Positions 44,857-54,900 of a stretch of DNA of 64,000 nucleotides are shown here, one piece after another. The stretch covers positions 62,001-126,000 of the forward strand of contig NZ_JAAKGO010000003.1 in NCBI RefSeq assembly GCF_011043525.1, written 5' to 3'. Position numbers and translations under genes: made by a program. How positions within the stretch are numbered: position 1 is the stretch's first letter; each line of letters opens with the position of its first letter. The stretch is from Sphingobacterium sp. SGG-5 (GTDB lineage Bacteria; Bacteroidota; Bacteroidia; Sphingobacteriales; Sphingobacteriaceae). The notes beneath the pieces were generated by a model, which was given only the letters and a program-made list of their open reading frames with translations, ran no database searches and was not told the origin of the DNA.

Positions 44857-47256
44857 ATGAATATTTCTTATAATTGGCTTAAGGATTACCTGAATATAGA
44901 CAAAACGCCGGAAGAGCTGTCGCTGATATTGACCGATATCGGTCTGGAAGTGGAAGCGGTAGAGAAGATCCAGCGTATTCCGGGAGGACTTGAGGGATTG
45001 GTGGTAGGCGAGGTGCTTACGGCAGAGCAACATCCCAATGCCGATAAGCTACGTGTGACGACGGTGGACGTCGGAGGTGAAGAACCGCTTCATGTCGTGT
45101 GTGGTGCACCGAATTGCCGCGTCGGATTGAAAGTTATTGTGGCAACAGTGGGCACAACCTGTTATCCGGTATCGGGGGAGCCTTTCAAGATTAATAAGTC
45201 AAAAATTCGTGGTGAGGTATCGGAAGGTATGTTGTGTGGTGAAGATGAAATTGGGTTGGGGACTTCTCATGCTGGTATTGTTGAGCTGTCGGCGGACGCT
45301 CAAGTCGGTACGCTGATAAAAGACCTGTATCAAATGAATGATGATTATCGTTTTGAGATCGGTCTGACACCCAATCGTGCGGATGCAGCTTCACATTTAG
45401 GTGTCGCTCGTGATCTGGCGGCGTATTTCCGCAGTGCTTACACGTTGCCGAATATTGATGCTTTCACAACAACTGAATCAGCAGAATCAACGAAAGTGAT
45501 TGTGGAAAACACTACGGCTTGCCCACGCTATTCAGGTTTGAATATCTCCGGTATAAAGGTTGGTGAATCGCCGGATTGGCTAAAAGAAAAGTTGCAGGCT
45601 ATCGGTATCCGATCGATCAATAATATCGTGGATGTGACCAATTATGTCTTACACGATCTGGGACAACCTTTACATGCTTTTGATGCAGCGAAGATTGCCG
45701 GAAATACGGTTATGGTTCGAACGGCCCAAGAGGGCGAAGACTTTGTGACGCTTGATGGGGTGGCACGGAAACTGTCTGCTGAAGATCTGGTCATCGCTGA
45801 TGCGGAAAAACCGATGTGTATTGCCGGCGTATTCGGTGGCGAGCATTCGGGTGTGACGGATAGCACTACGGATATTTTTCTGGAATCGGCCTACTTCAAT
45901 TCAGTCGCTGTGCGGAAGACATCCAAACGTCACACGTTGAAAACCGATTCGTCGTTTCGTTTCGAAAGGGGTACAGATCCAAATATAACGGTATTTGCAC
46001 TCCAGCGGGCAGCTCTGCTGATACAAGAGGTGGCAGGGGGAACTGTTTCCTCGGCGATTACGGATATTTATCCAAGCCCGGTATCTCCGTTTGTCTTTGA
46101 GGTGAATTATAAAAATGTGCAACGGCTGATCGGCCAAGAAATTCCAATCGAAGAAATTAAGGCGATCATATTGGCTTTGGGCATTGTTATTACGGCCGAA
46201 GAAGGAGATACTATTCAGGTTGAGGTACCGGCCTATAAAGTAGATGTGACCCGGGAAGTGGATGTTACCGAAGAGGTGTTGCGTATTTATGGGTATAATA
46301 ATATCGCGTTGAAATCACAGATTCTGGCATCGCTCAATACGCAGGAAAAACCGGATAGAGAAGCGGTATTGAATCAGGTGGCGGACCTGTTGATTGCGAA
46401 TGGCTATCGGGAGATTTTGTCGAATTCTTTGACCAAGCTGGCTTATGCTGATGACGAAGCTACGGCTGTACGGTTATTGAACCCGCTGAGTTCGGATTTG
46501 GATACTATGCGTCAAAATCTGTTGTATTCCGTGTTGACAGCTATCGAATACAATCAAAAGCGCAAGTCTGGAGATTTAAAAGTGTTCGAATACGGGAAAA
46601 CATACCATATTGCGGGCGAGGGGTACAAGGAGAACCAACGTTTGGCGTTAGGTGTTGTTGGAAAACAGTTTGCTGAGCAACCCTGGAGTCAAGAGGCGCA
46701 AGATGTTAATTTTTATCAGCTGAAAGCTGCTGTAGACACGATCATAAAGCGTCTGAAGCTCGATAATTTACAAATTGTTGAAACAGGGAGCAAACATTTG
46801 GATTACGGTTTAGACTATGTGAAGGGCCAGAAAGTATTGGTGTCTCTGGGAGCCGTTTCTGCGGCTGCTATGCAGCAGGCAGATGTAGCCGGACAGGTCT
46901 ATTATGCTGATTTTGACTGGGACCTTGTAGTAAAAGCTATACGTAAAAATACCATTAAATATAAGGAAGTCTCAAAATATCCGGCTGTTCGTCGGGATTT
47001 ATCTTTGTTGGTCGATGAGGCGGTTACTTTTGAGCAGTTGAACCATATCGCGCGTAAGAGCGAGCGCAAACTGCTCAAAGAGGTTCATATTTTCGACGTG
47101 TACAAAGGCGATAAGCTTCCCGAAGGTAAAAAGTCTTATACGCTGAACTTTACGTTACAGGACGAGGAGAAAACACTAAATGATAAACAAATCGATAGTA
47201 TTATTCAAAAATTAATTGTTAACTTTGAGAGAGAGACAGGTGCTGTAGTGCGCTAA
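44857..47256 (+). CDS. pheT: phenylalanyl-tRNA synthetase beta subunit
   Basis: 799 aa from the ATG at 44857 (MNISYNWLKDYLNID, the conserved start); the longer frame would begin inside the promoter hairpin. Domains: B1, the tRNA-binding OB domain (about 40-150; GLVVGEVLTAEQHPNADKL), the B3/B4 editing domain, the B5 DNA-binding-like domain (VTREVDVTEEVLRIYGYNNI), and the C-terminal ferredoxin-fold anticodon-binding domain (KYPAVRRDLSLLVDE). The alpha subunit (pheS) is not adjacent, which is usual in Bacteroidota. Confidence 0.97.
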   Translation: MNISYNWLKDYLNIDKTPEELSLILTDIGLEVEAVEKIQRIPGGLEGLVVGEVLTAEQHPNADKLRVTTVDVGGEEPLHVVCGAPNCRVGLKVIVATVGTTCYPVSGEPFKINKSKIRGEVSEGMLCGEDEIGLGTSHAGIVELSADAQVGTLIKDLYQMNDDYRFEIGLTPNRADAASHLGVARDLAAYFRSAYTLPNIDAFTTTESAESTKVIVENTTACPRYSGLNISGIKVGESPDWLKEKLQAIGIRSINNIVDVTNYVLHDLGQPLHAFDAAKIAGNTVMVRTAQEGEDFVTLDGVARKLSAEDLVIADAEKPMCIAGVFGGEHSGVTDSTTDIFLESAYFNSVAVRKTSKRHTLKTDSSFRFERGTDPNITVFALQRAALLIQEVAGGTVSSAITDIYPSPVSPFVFEVNYKNVQRLIGQEIPIEEIKAIILALGIVITAEEGDTIQVEVPAYKVDVTREVDVTEEVLRIYGYNNIALKSQILASLNTQEKPDREAVLNQVADLLIANGYREILSNSLTKLAYADDEATAVRLLNPLSSDLDTMRQNLLYSVLTAIEYNQKRKSGDLKVFEYGKTYHIAGEGYKENQRLALGVVGKQFAEQPWSQEAQDVNFYQLKAAVDTIIKRLKLDNLQIVETGSKHLDYGLDYVKGQKVLVSLGAVSAAAMQQADVAGQVYYADFDWDLVVKAIRKNTIKYKEVSKYPAVRRDLSLLVDEAVTFEQLNHIARKSERKLLKEVHIFDVYKGDKLPEGKKSYTLNFTLQDEEKTLNDKQIDSIIQKLIVNFERETGAVVR

Positions 47257-47291
47257 GGGCTCAACTGACAAAACTTAATTGCGAGAATAGT

Positions 47292-47600
47292 ATGGCATCA
47301 TTATCAGCACAAGTGGATGTTATCGTTGGGAAAACGAAAAATTTGATTCAGTTGTGCGAAACGTTACAAGAAGAAAATGATTTGTTGCGGTTGGAGTTGC
47401 AGGCCATTCAGGTCGCTTTTCAGACAAGTAACGATAAAGTGGGGCAGTTGGAGGAGAAGCTAAAAGCACTTACCGTAGCCAAATCTTTTGAGGAGGCAAC
47501 AGTAGATAAGGAAGTCATAAATGAAAAAATACTTGACACAAAACAAAAAATTAACGATTTTGTGCGAGAAATAGATAGATGTATAAACTTGTTAAAATAA
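47292..47600 (+). CDS. short coiled-coil protein preceding zapA
   Basis: 102 aa, almost wholly predicted as coiled coil (LIQLCETLQEENDLLRLELQAI, KVGQLEEKLKALTVAK). It lies 35 bp after pheT and 27 bp before zapA in the same direction, so a link to cell division similar to ZapB is plausible but unproven. Confidence 0.72.
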   Translation: MASLSAQVDVIVGKTKNLIQLCETLQEENDLLRLELQAIQVAFQTSNDKVGQLEEKLKALTVAKSFEEATVDKEVINEKILDTKQKINDFVREIDRCINLLK

Positions 47601-47627
47601 GTTTATAACGTTATTAAGCTCAGAAAA

Positions 47628-47918
47628 ATGGGAGAAATTTCCATAAAAATAAATATCGCTGACCGGGTTTACCCCTTACGGATAGAGGCGCAGGAAGAGG
47701 AGGTAATACGACATGCAGCGAAATTGATAAATGAAAAAATGAAGGAATTGCAGGAAAATTATGCAGTTCGTGATAAGCAGGATCTCCTGTCCATGTGTGT
47801 GTTACAGTATGCGACAGGTATGATTAAAGCAGAGAAGAATGTTCAAAACAAGGATGTTGGTTTAGAGCAATCTCTTCATGAACTGGATGGAATTCTTACC
47901 AATTTCTTTCATAAATAA
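47628..47918 (+). CDS. zapA: cell division protein ZapA
   Basis: 96 aa. ZapA-type start (MGEISIKINIADRVYPLRI) and the family pattern EEEVIRHAAKLINEKMKEL, followed by a coiled-coil helix. It bundles FtsZ filaments at the division site. It sits in the order coiled-coil protein, zapA, candidate 6S RNA, rny. Confidence 0.9.
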   Translation: MGEISIKINIADRVYPLRIEAQEEEVIRHAAKLINEKMKELQENYAVRDKQDLLSMCVLQYATGMIKAEKNVQNKDVGLEQSLHELDGILTNFFHK

Positions 47919-47924
47919 TCGTTC

Positions 47925-48070
47925 TTTATTGAGCTATATAACAACGAATTTACCGCAATTAAATTCGGGTTGTCACTATTTTAAACTTAACGCTTCAATA
48001 TCACGAGCATCAACAAGATGAAGGCCATTTTGCGTAAGCCATCTGGGTCATGATCACGAGCTCAATCCTG
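47925..48070 (+). ncRNA. ssrS: candidate 6S RNA
   Basis: The 245-bp gap between zapA and rny holds a closed structure. ATTGAGCT (47928-47935) pairs perfectly with AGCTCAAT (48059-48066). Inside, ACAACGAATTT (47941-47951) pairs with 47961-47973, and CTTAACGC pairs with GCGTAAG around a small CATC/GATG hairpin. 6S RNA next to zapA is a common location across bacteria. The folding here is not a simple rod, so the identity rests mainly on position. Confidence 0.6.
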
Positions 48071-48163
48071 TGAAATCGAAGTTTATAATACATGGTACCT
48101 GAAATTTAGTTGCGGTTTTTTTTTGAAATAAATGTAAATAATAACTATATAGTAATAATAAAT

Positions 48164-49723
48164 ATGAGTATATCGATAACCATTTCAATTATAATATCCC
48201 TACTGATAGGCGTTGTGATTGGACGTTTTTTGCTGCAGATGCTGCTCAAGAAACAAGAGAAAGAGGCAAGTGAAAAAGCTAAAGGGATAATTAAAGAAGC
48301 AGAAAATCAAGCAGAGCATGTTAAAAAGCAACGGCAGCTTGAAGCCAAGGAAAAATTTCTACAGCTAAAGGCTGAACATGAAAAAGAAGTCAGCCAGCGG
48401 AATAATACGATTGTCCAGAAAGAAAATAGTATCCGTCAAAAGGAGCAGTCGTTGAATCAGAAACTGGAGAATATCAACCGTGAAAAACAGGAGTTAGACG
48501 CAAAAAACAAACGTTTGGATCAAATGATCGAGTTCAACCAGAAAAAGCAGGAGGAAGTAGATCAACTGAAAAATCAACACATTAAGCAATTGGAGACCAT
48601 TGCAGGACTGTCAGCCAATGAAGCGAAGGAACAGCTAATTACCTCGTTGAAGGAAGAAGCGCGGTCGCAGGCTGTGATGCAGATTAAAGATATTGTGGAT
48701 GAGGCAAAGTTGACGGCATCGAAGGAAGCTAAGAAAGTTGTTATACAGACGATACAGCGTACGGCTACCGAGTCTGCGATTGAAAATACTGTTTCTATCT
48801 TCAATATTGAGAATGATGAGATAAAAGGACGTATTATTGGTCGTGAGGGTCGTAATATCCGGGCACTGGAAGCTGCTACCGGTGTTGAAATCATTGTCGA
48901 TGATACACCCGAAGCTATTATCTTATCCGGTTTTGACCCTGTCCGCCGTGAGATCGCCCGTCTGTCTTTACACCGATTGGTGACAGATGGCCGTATCCAC
49001 CCTGCCCGTATTGAGGAGGTGGTAGCTAAGACACGTACGCAAATCGAGGACGAGATTGTCGAGATCGGTGAACGCACCGTTATTGATCTGGGTATCCACG
49101 GTCTGCACCCGGAGTTGATCCGTATGGTGGGGCGTATGCGTTATCGTTCGTCTTACGGACAAAATCTGTTACAGCACTCCCGTGAGGTCGCCAACTTTTC
49201 AGCAACAATGGCTGCCGAACTCGGATTGAATGTAAAACATGCGAAAAGAGCCGGCTTACTGCACGATATCGGTAAAGTACCGGATGATAATCCCGAATTG
49301 CCACACGCGATTTTAGGTATGCAGTTGGCGGAAAAATATAAAGAGCATCCAGATGTCTGCAATGCTATTGGAGCTCACCATGATGAAATCGAGATGACAT
49401 CGATGATATCGCCGGTCGTTCAGGCCTGTGATGCCATATCAGGTGCGCGTCCAGGGGCACGTCGGGAGGTTGTCGAAAGTTATATTAAACGTCTGAAGGA
49501 ATTAGAAGAATTAGCTTTATCTTATCCGGGCGTAGAAAAAACCTTCGCGATTCAAGCGGGACGTGAGTTGCGTGTGGTTGTTGAAAGTGAGCGGGTATCC
49601 GATGCACAGGCGGAGATACTGGCTGCAGATATCTCGACCCGTATACAGACCGAAATGACCTACCCAGGTCAGGTTAAGGTAACAGTTATCCGGGAAACCC
49701 GTTCCGTTTCATACGCGAAGTAA
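48164..49723 (+). CDS. rny: ribonuclease Y
   Basis: 519 aa from the ATG at 48164 ([20 protein letters not shown]); the frame open further upstream has no conserved leader. Single N-terminal membrane helix, long coiled coil (about 30-180), KH domain ([19 protein letters not shown]) and HD phosphohydrolase domain ([34 protein letters not shown]). It is a membrane-bound endoribonuclease that starts mRNA decay. A strong terminator follows. Confidence 0.96.
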   Translation: MSISITISIIISLLIGVVIGRFLLQMLLKKQEKEASEKAKGIIKEAENQAEHVKKQRQLEAKEKFLQLKAEHEKEVSQRNNTIVQKENSIRQKEQSLNQKLENINREKQELDAKNKRLDQMIEFNQKKQEEVDQLKNQHIKQLETIAGLSANEAKEQLITSLKEEARSQAVMQIKDIVDEAKLTASKEAKKVVIQTIQRTATESAIENTVSIFNIENDEIKGRIIGREGRNIRALEAATGVEIIVDDTPEAIILSGFDPVRREIARLSLHRLVTDGRIHPARIEEVVAKTRTQIEDEIVEIGERTVIDLGIHGLHPELIRMVGRMRYRSSYGQNLLQHSREVANFSATMAAELGLNVKHAKRAGLLHDIGKVPDDNPELPHAILGMQLAEKYKEHPDVCNAIGAHHDEIEMTSMISPVVQACDAISGARPGARREVVESYIKRLKELEELALSYPGVEKTFAIQAGRELRVVVESERVSDAQAEILAADISTRIQTEMTYPGQVKVTVIRETRSVSYAK

Positions 49724-49746
49724 TTTTTTGATTTTCATTTTAGGAG

Positions 49747-49781
49747 AGGCCTTGAAACGAAAGTTTTGAGGCCTTTTTTTT
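49747..49781 (+). terminator. rho-independent terminator after rny
   Basis: A 12-bp stem (AGGCCTTGAAAC at 49747-49758 with GTTTTGAGGCCT at 49763-49774, two G-U pairs) closes a GAAA loop and is followed by a run of T to 49781. It lies 24 bp after the rny stop. Confidence 0.92.
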
Positions 49782-49986
49782 AGCGCAGAGGGATTCAGTT
49801 TTTCGATTGAAATTTGTTTTTTCGTATAGGATATTCTATCTTTAGCCTCCGAGATCTTAAAGCCGTATTATAAACTTTCGTTTATCCCTATAGATTTCTG
49901 TTTTTGTAACCTAAGACTTTTAAAGTGAGTTTCAGAAACAACTCGGGTACGTAAACAAAAAGGCTTAAGACAGGATGGAGATATAT

Positions 49987-49994
49987 TATCTTTG
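49987..49994 (+). promoter_or_regulatory. candidate -7 promoter element of the sigma factor gene
   Basis: TATCTTTG matches TAnnTTTG and ends 2 bp before the ATG at 49997. The mRNA would start within or just after the start codon, so either the message is leaderless, translation starts at a later codon, or this match is chance. Confidence 0.35.
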
Positions 49995-49996
49995 TT

Positions 49997-50572
49997 ATGG
50001 GCAATAAGATAGATAAGGAATACGATTTGTTGGTGCGAGTTAGCCAAGGGGATGAAACAGCCTTCCTGCGGTTATACGATACGCATTGGGAATACCTATT
50101 CATTTATGTTTCTAATCTGTTGAAAGACAAAGACGAGGCCGAAGACGTTCTGCAAGAACTCTTTATCACGATATGGCAATCCAGAGATAAGTTGCTTCAT
50201 ATTCACGATTTAAAATCCTATATGTGGAAGTCGGCAAGAAACATGGCTTTGCGGAAGTTAATGCTGGACAAGCGACGCGATCAATCCATAGACTCCTTCA
50301 TTGATTTTGTTACTGCTACCCATTCGTCACCGGCACAAGAGTATGAAGCAAAAGAACTCTCTGCTTATATCCACCAACAAATAGATAACCTGCCTTCCAA
50401 GATGAAAGAAGTCTTCGTCTTGAGCCGGGAGATCGGATTATCCAATAAAGAGATCGCCCATCAACTTGATCTTTCCGAGCATACAGTAAAAAAACAAATT
50501 AATAATTCCATTAAGCGCATCAAGGAAAATATGAAGTATTTACTTCCTTTTTTACTATTTATGGTATTTTAA
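49997..50572 (+). CDS. ECF RNA polymerase sigma factor of the right-hand PUL
   Basis: 191 aa. Region 2 (FLRLYDTHWEYLFIYVSNLL, EAEDVLQELFITIWQSRD) and region 4 (LPSKMKEVFVLSREIGLSNKE, SEHTVKKQINNSIKRIKEN) are both complete. The hydrophobic tail YLLPFLLFMVF is common in these Bacteroidota sigma factors. It is followed 106 bp later by fecR and then susC/susD, and should switch on that locus. Confidence 0.94.
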   Translation: MGNKIDKEYDLLVRVSQGDETAFLRLYDTHWEYLFIYVSNLLKDKDEAEDVLQELFITIWQSRDKLLHIHDLKSYMWKSARNMALRKLMLDKRRDQSIDSFIDFVTATHSSPAQEYEAKELSAYIHQQIDNLPSKMKEVFVLSREIGLSNKEIAHQLDLSEHTVKKQINNSIKRIKENMKYLLPFLLFMVF

Positions 50573-50678
50573 TGCGCTGATATATAGTGATTTGAAGTTT
50601 TTTTAAAAATTTATCTAATACCTCCTTCTCCTTTTCTACTCTTCTATATAAAGTAGTACCAATTTTGAACATTCATCC

Positions 50679-51824
50679 GTGAGAAGGAACGACGCAAAAT
50701 ATATATTACAAAAGTACCTGAATGGGCAGTGTACCCCTTCCGAAGCCAAGCTGGTCGAATCCTGGTTAGATCAGGAAGCAAGTTTGGGTCAAGAAGGAGA
50801 GCTTACCGAGGAACGGTTACATTCCGGAGATCGTGTCAGACAACAGCTCATTCAGGCCATCCACACGAAAAGATCCGCTGTCCGAAAGATATGGACGCGT
50901 CTATCCGTAGCAGCATGCCTCCTTGCTTTCGCTGTTGTGGGAGCCCTGTTGTTGCGCAATGAGAAAGAAAAAGGTGAACATCTGCTTGTCAATAAAGCTG
51001 TCGAAGAGGCGGTTACACCGGGAAGTCAATCGGCCATACTTACCTTGGCGGACGGTTCCACCATTCGATTGAACGAGAGAGGTGAGGGTATTCTTGACCA
51101 ACAGGATGGCGTTAAAATAAGCCACGATGCCCATGGGCAATTGACTTATGAAGCCGATAATAATTCGTCGGCACAAACGATCCATATGAACCGAATTGCT
51201 ATACCTTTTGGTGGTTTTTATAAAGTCATTTTACAAGATGGTACCAAAGTCTCTTTAAATTCCGGTTCAACACTCATATACCCCACACGATTTACCGGAG
51301 ACACGCGGTCAGTCGAGTTACAGGGGGAAGCTTACTTTGAAGTCGTTTCAAATAAAGAGCGTCCTTTTATTGTGAAAGCCCGGGATACCGATATTCAGGT
51401 TACCGGTACCCGTTTCAATGTAGAAGCCTATCTGGAAGAGACTGCGACTGTTACCACACTGTTGGAAGGCGAGGTTTACGTCAGTAAAGAACAAACGAAA
51501 ATTCATCTACAGCCCGGTGAGCAATCGACGAGCATATATGGTGTGTCTCAGATTACAAAGAAAACTGTCGATGCAGAAGCAAGTGTTGCCTGGACGACGG
51601 GGTATTTTATTTTTGAAGATCAGGAGATTGAATCGATTCTCCGGGAAGTTGCCCGCTGGTACGACGTTGACGTCTATATTCAGAAGGGAAGATCTGTCGG
51701 AAAGAAAATCGGAGGCACCTTTGCCCGGACAAAAAGTATAGAGGAACTGCTGCATTATTTTAAGAAATTACATGTTTTGGAGTTCAAAAAAGAAGGGAGG
51801 AGGGTTACGGTTATGACGTTATAG
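50679..51824 (+). CDS. FecR-family anti-sigma factor of the right-hand PUL
   Basis: 381 aa starting at GTG 50679 (MRRNDAKYILQKYLNGQCT). Cytoplasmic N-terminus, one membrane helix (about 74-92; RLSVAACLLAFAVVGALLL), periplasmic FecR domain (about 175-275; QDGTKVSLNSGSTLIYPTRF, GEAYFEVVSNKERPF) and a C-terminal DUF4974 domain (about 310-380; YFIFEDQEIESILREVARWYD). It would restrain the sigma factor upstream until SusC signals through its STN domain. Confidence 0.94.
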   Translation: MRRNDAKYILQKYLNGQCTPSEAKLVESWLDQEASLGQEGELTEERLHSGDRVRQQLIQAIHTKRSAVRKIWTRLSVAACLLAFAVVGALLLRNEKEKGEHLLVNKAVEEAVTPGSQSAILTLADGSTIRLNERGEGILDQQDGVKISHDAHGQLTYEADNNSSAQTIHMNRIAIPFGGFYKVILQDGTKVSLNSGSTLIYPTRFTGDTRSVELQGEAYFEVVSNKERPFIVKARDTDIQVTGTRFNVEAYLEETATVTTLLEGEVYVSKEQTKIHLQPGEQSTSIYGVSQITKKTVDAEASVAWTTGYFIFEDQEIESILREVARWYDVDVYIQKGRSVGKKIGGTFARTKSIEELLHYFKKLHVLEFKKEGRRVTVMTL

Positions 51825-51857
51825 ATAAATAATAACTGCCAGCCTAAAACAAAAAAA

Positions 51858-51882
51858 CCAGAAGTGGTGCGAACACTTCCGG
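51858..51882. other. hairpin in the fecR-susC gap
   Basis: CCAGAAGTG (51858-51866) pairs with CACTTCCGG (51874-51882) with one mismatch. A run of seven A precedes it, so it has the form of a terminator only on the minus strand. On the plus strand it could modulate read-through between fecR and susC. Confidence 0.5.
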
Positions 51883-51953
51883 TTGGATGACTTAGGACTG
51901 CATCAGGCGATTTTGTAGGTATCACGAATTCTAATACAACCTAAATTAAACAA

Positions 51954-54900
51954 ATGTACAAAAATATGATCGTAAACGTATGCGGTTATCCCAATCGCAT
52001 ACCTCTAAAGTTTCTCTTACTTATGAAGCTCCTTATTAGCATTATGCTGCTTTCGGCGTTGAGTGCCCAGGCAAGTATTGTATTTGGTCAGCGGGTTAAC
52101 TTAAAGGTACAGAACGTTCAACTGAGATCGGTTTTCCGGGAAATTCAGAAACAGACCAATTATGATTTCCTATACGTATCTGCGGACCTGAAGGGCTCAA
52201 CGCCCGTCTCTGTCAACTTCGTAGACAAACCGTTGAAAGAAGCACTGGAAAGTATTCTAAAAGATCAGCCTATATCTTTTGAGATCGACAAAAATACGGT
52301 GCTGATTAAAAGAAAATCTCCGGAAGCAATGGACAGAAAAAAGGTGCAGGAATCTATTCCAATCACCGGTCGAGTCACTGATAGCTTAGGAAATGCATTG
52401 GAAGCGGTAAGCATACGCGTGAAAAATAAGAATATAACAGCCGTATCCAATCCGGATGGGTATTACCATATTAATGTTCCCGAAGTCGGGGATGTGTTAG
52501 AGTTTAAAATAATAGGACATACCAGCGCGGAATACACCGTGAACAGAAATACGAAGGTCTTGAATGTGACCATGAAGCTATTGCGCATGGACATTGAGGA
52601 TGTGGTAGTCATTGGGTATGGGGAAGTTAATCGTAAAGATTTAACGGGTTCAGTAGGGTCGGTGAATATGTCAGAAATTGAAAAAGCTCCGGTCATGTCG
52701 TTTGATCAAGCATTGGCCGGAAGGGTAGCCGGGGTACAGGTGTCGTCAGCAGACGGACAACCCGGATCCGAGGGAATCAGTATCATCATACGAGGAGCCG
52801 GATCATTAACACAAAGCCCAGCTCCCTTGTATGTGGTGGACGATTTTCCAATGGAAAACTTTGATGCCTCCAGTTTGAATATGAATGATATTGAATCTAT
52901 CGATATTTTAAAAGATGCTTCTGCAACTGCAATCTATGGCGCAAGAGGTGCTAACGGGGTAATTGTGATCCAAACAAAAAAGGGAACTGTAGCACAGCCA
53001 GATGTATCCTATAGTGGATCATACGGATTTCAGCAAACAATCCGTCAGATAGAACTTATGAACCCATACGAGTTCGTAAAGTATCAGCGAGAGCTTAACA
53101 ATAATAGTGAAGCAACGTATAATATGTATACGCCGAAAGATTTACCTGAAAGCAGTCCCTTTTATAAACCCGATGGGAAAACGCTGGAAGACTATCGCAA
53201 TATACCTGGGATCAACTGGCAAGACATGGCTTTTCGCAACGGCAATACCAGTATACATCAATTGTCGGTACGGGGTGGTACAGCGCAAACCCGGTATTCG
53301 CTATCCGGTTCTATTTTTAATCAGCAAGGTGTGATTCTCAATAGCGGTACCGGGCGCGTCACCGGACGGGTAGCGATAGATCAGACGATCAATAAAAAAC
53401 TAAAAACAGGTGTTATCGTCAATTATTCAAACAACCCGTCGTTTGGCAGAGTAATATCTGGAGAGGAAACACATGGATACAGTTATTTGCTATACTCTGT
53501 GTGGGGATACCGTCCGGTATCGGGGAGAGAGGATGAATCCGGTATCGACGAGGCGCTGCTGAACGGTGAGTTAGATCCCGATAGCGAGGGGAGTACTTTT
53601 TTGATTAACCCTATTATGAACTTGGAAAATGAGGATAACAAGCAAAGGAAAATCAACCTCTCGGGAAATGGGTATCTGGATTACCGATTTAACAACAACC
53701 TGACTCTACGGACTAATGCTGCGTACATGTCATTTGAATATGAGACTACCGGTTTTTATAATTCGATGACAAATAGAGGAACACCTCGAAACCCGAATAA
53801 CCGGGGTACACAAGGAACGCTGTCCTATACGAACCTGAACACCTGGAAATCTTCTACCTTTTTGACATATAGAAAGAAGTTCAATCAAGTACATAATTTG
53901 AATGTTATGGCGGGAGTTGATTTCTACCAAATGTCCACTAAACGGTATGGTTTTTCGACCAATTATATAGAAGAAGAATCCCTTGGCCTCAGTGGCATGG
54001 ATGATGGGTTACCGGCTACGACGTCGATGACATTGAGTAAGAATAGGTTGAACTCATATTTTGGGCGAGTCAACTATGATTATAAATCCAAATATTTGTT
54101 TACAGCGACGTTCAGAGCAGATGGGTCTTCGAAGTTCCCGTCGGATAATCGATGGGGATATTTTCCCTCAGCGGCTTTTTCGTGGCGGGCAAGCAATGAG
54201 AATTTCCTAAAAGATATCTGGTGGATTTCAGATGCCAAGGTTCGGGCGAGTTATGGACTTACTGGTAATAATAGGGTGACTGATTTCGCCTATATGCAAA
54301 CTATTGTTGCATCGAACATTGCTGAAGCTTACTCGTTTCATAACGCTAACCCATCACTGGGGTATTACCCAGGTAGTCCGGGTAACGAGCAGTTGAAATG
54401 GGAAACCACACGTCAGGCTGATATAGGAATAGATCTTTCGCTCTTCGACAAAAAAGTAGAAATTATTGCTGACGTATACCGCAAGAATACAGATGACTTA
54501 CTACTATATGCGAATACCCCTGCACATACAGGATTTACCCGGGCCTATAAGAATATAGGTTCGCTTCAGAACGACGGATTGGAGCTTACTCTTGGGGTCA
54601 CAAGCATCAAAAACGCTAATTTTAGTTGGAGAAGTGATTTCAATATCAGTTTTAACCGCAACAAGATTACGGCTTTGACGGCTGATGAAAGTCAGATGTT
54701 TTCACAGATAAGTTGGGATGCTATTCATAATAATTCATACCTATATGCGGCCCAGGTGGGACAGCCAGCTGCCATGTTCATGGGGTACATGTTTGACGGC
54801 GTATATCAGGTGGAGGATTTTACCTGGCAGGGCAATAGTGATCCTTCGATCCCTCATGAATCCAGGTCTTATGTCTTGAAAACTCATTTACCGGATAATG

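Noticed and set aside
48574..49077. 167-codon minus-strand frame inside rny
   Set aside because: It is antisense to the KH and HD domains of RNase Y, with serine/isoleucine-rich shadow composition.
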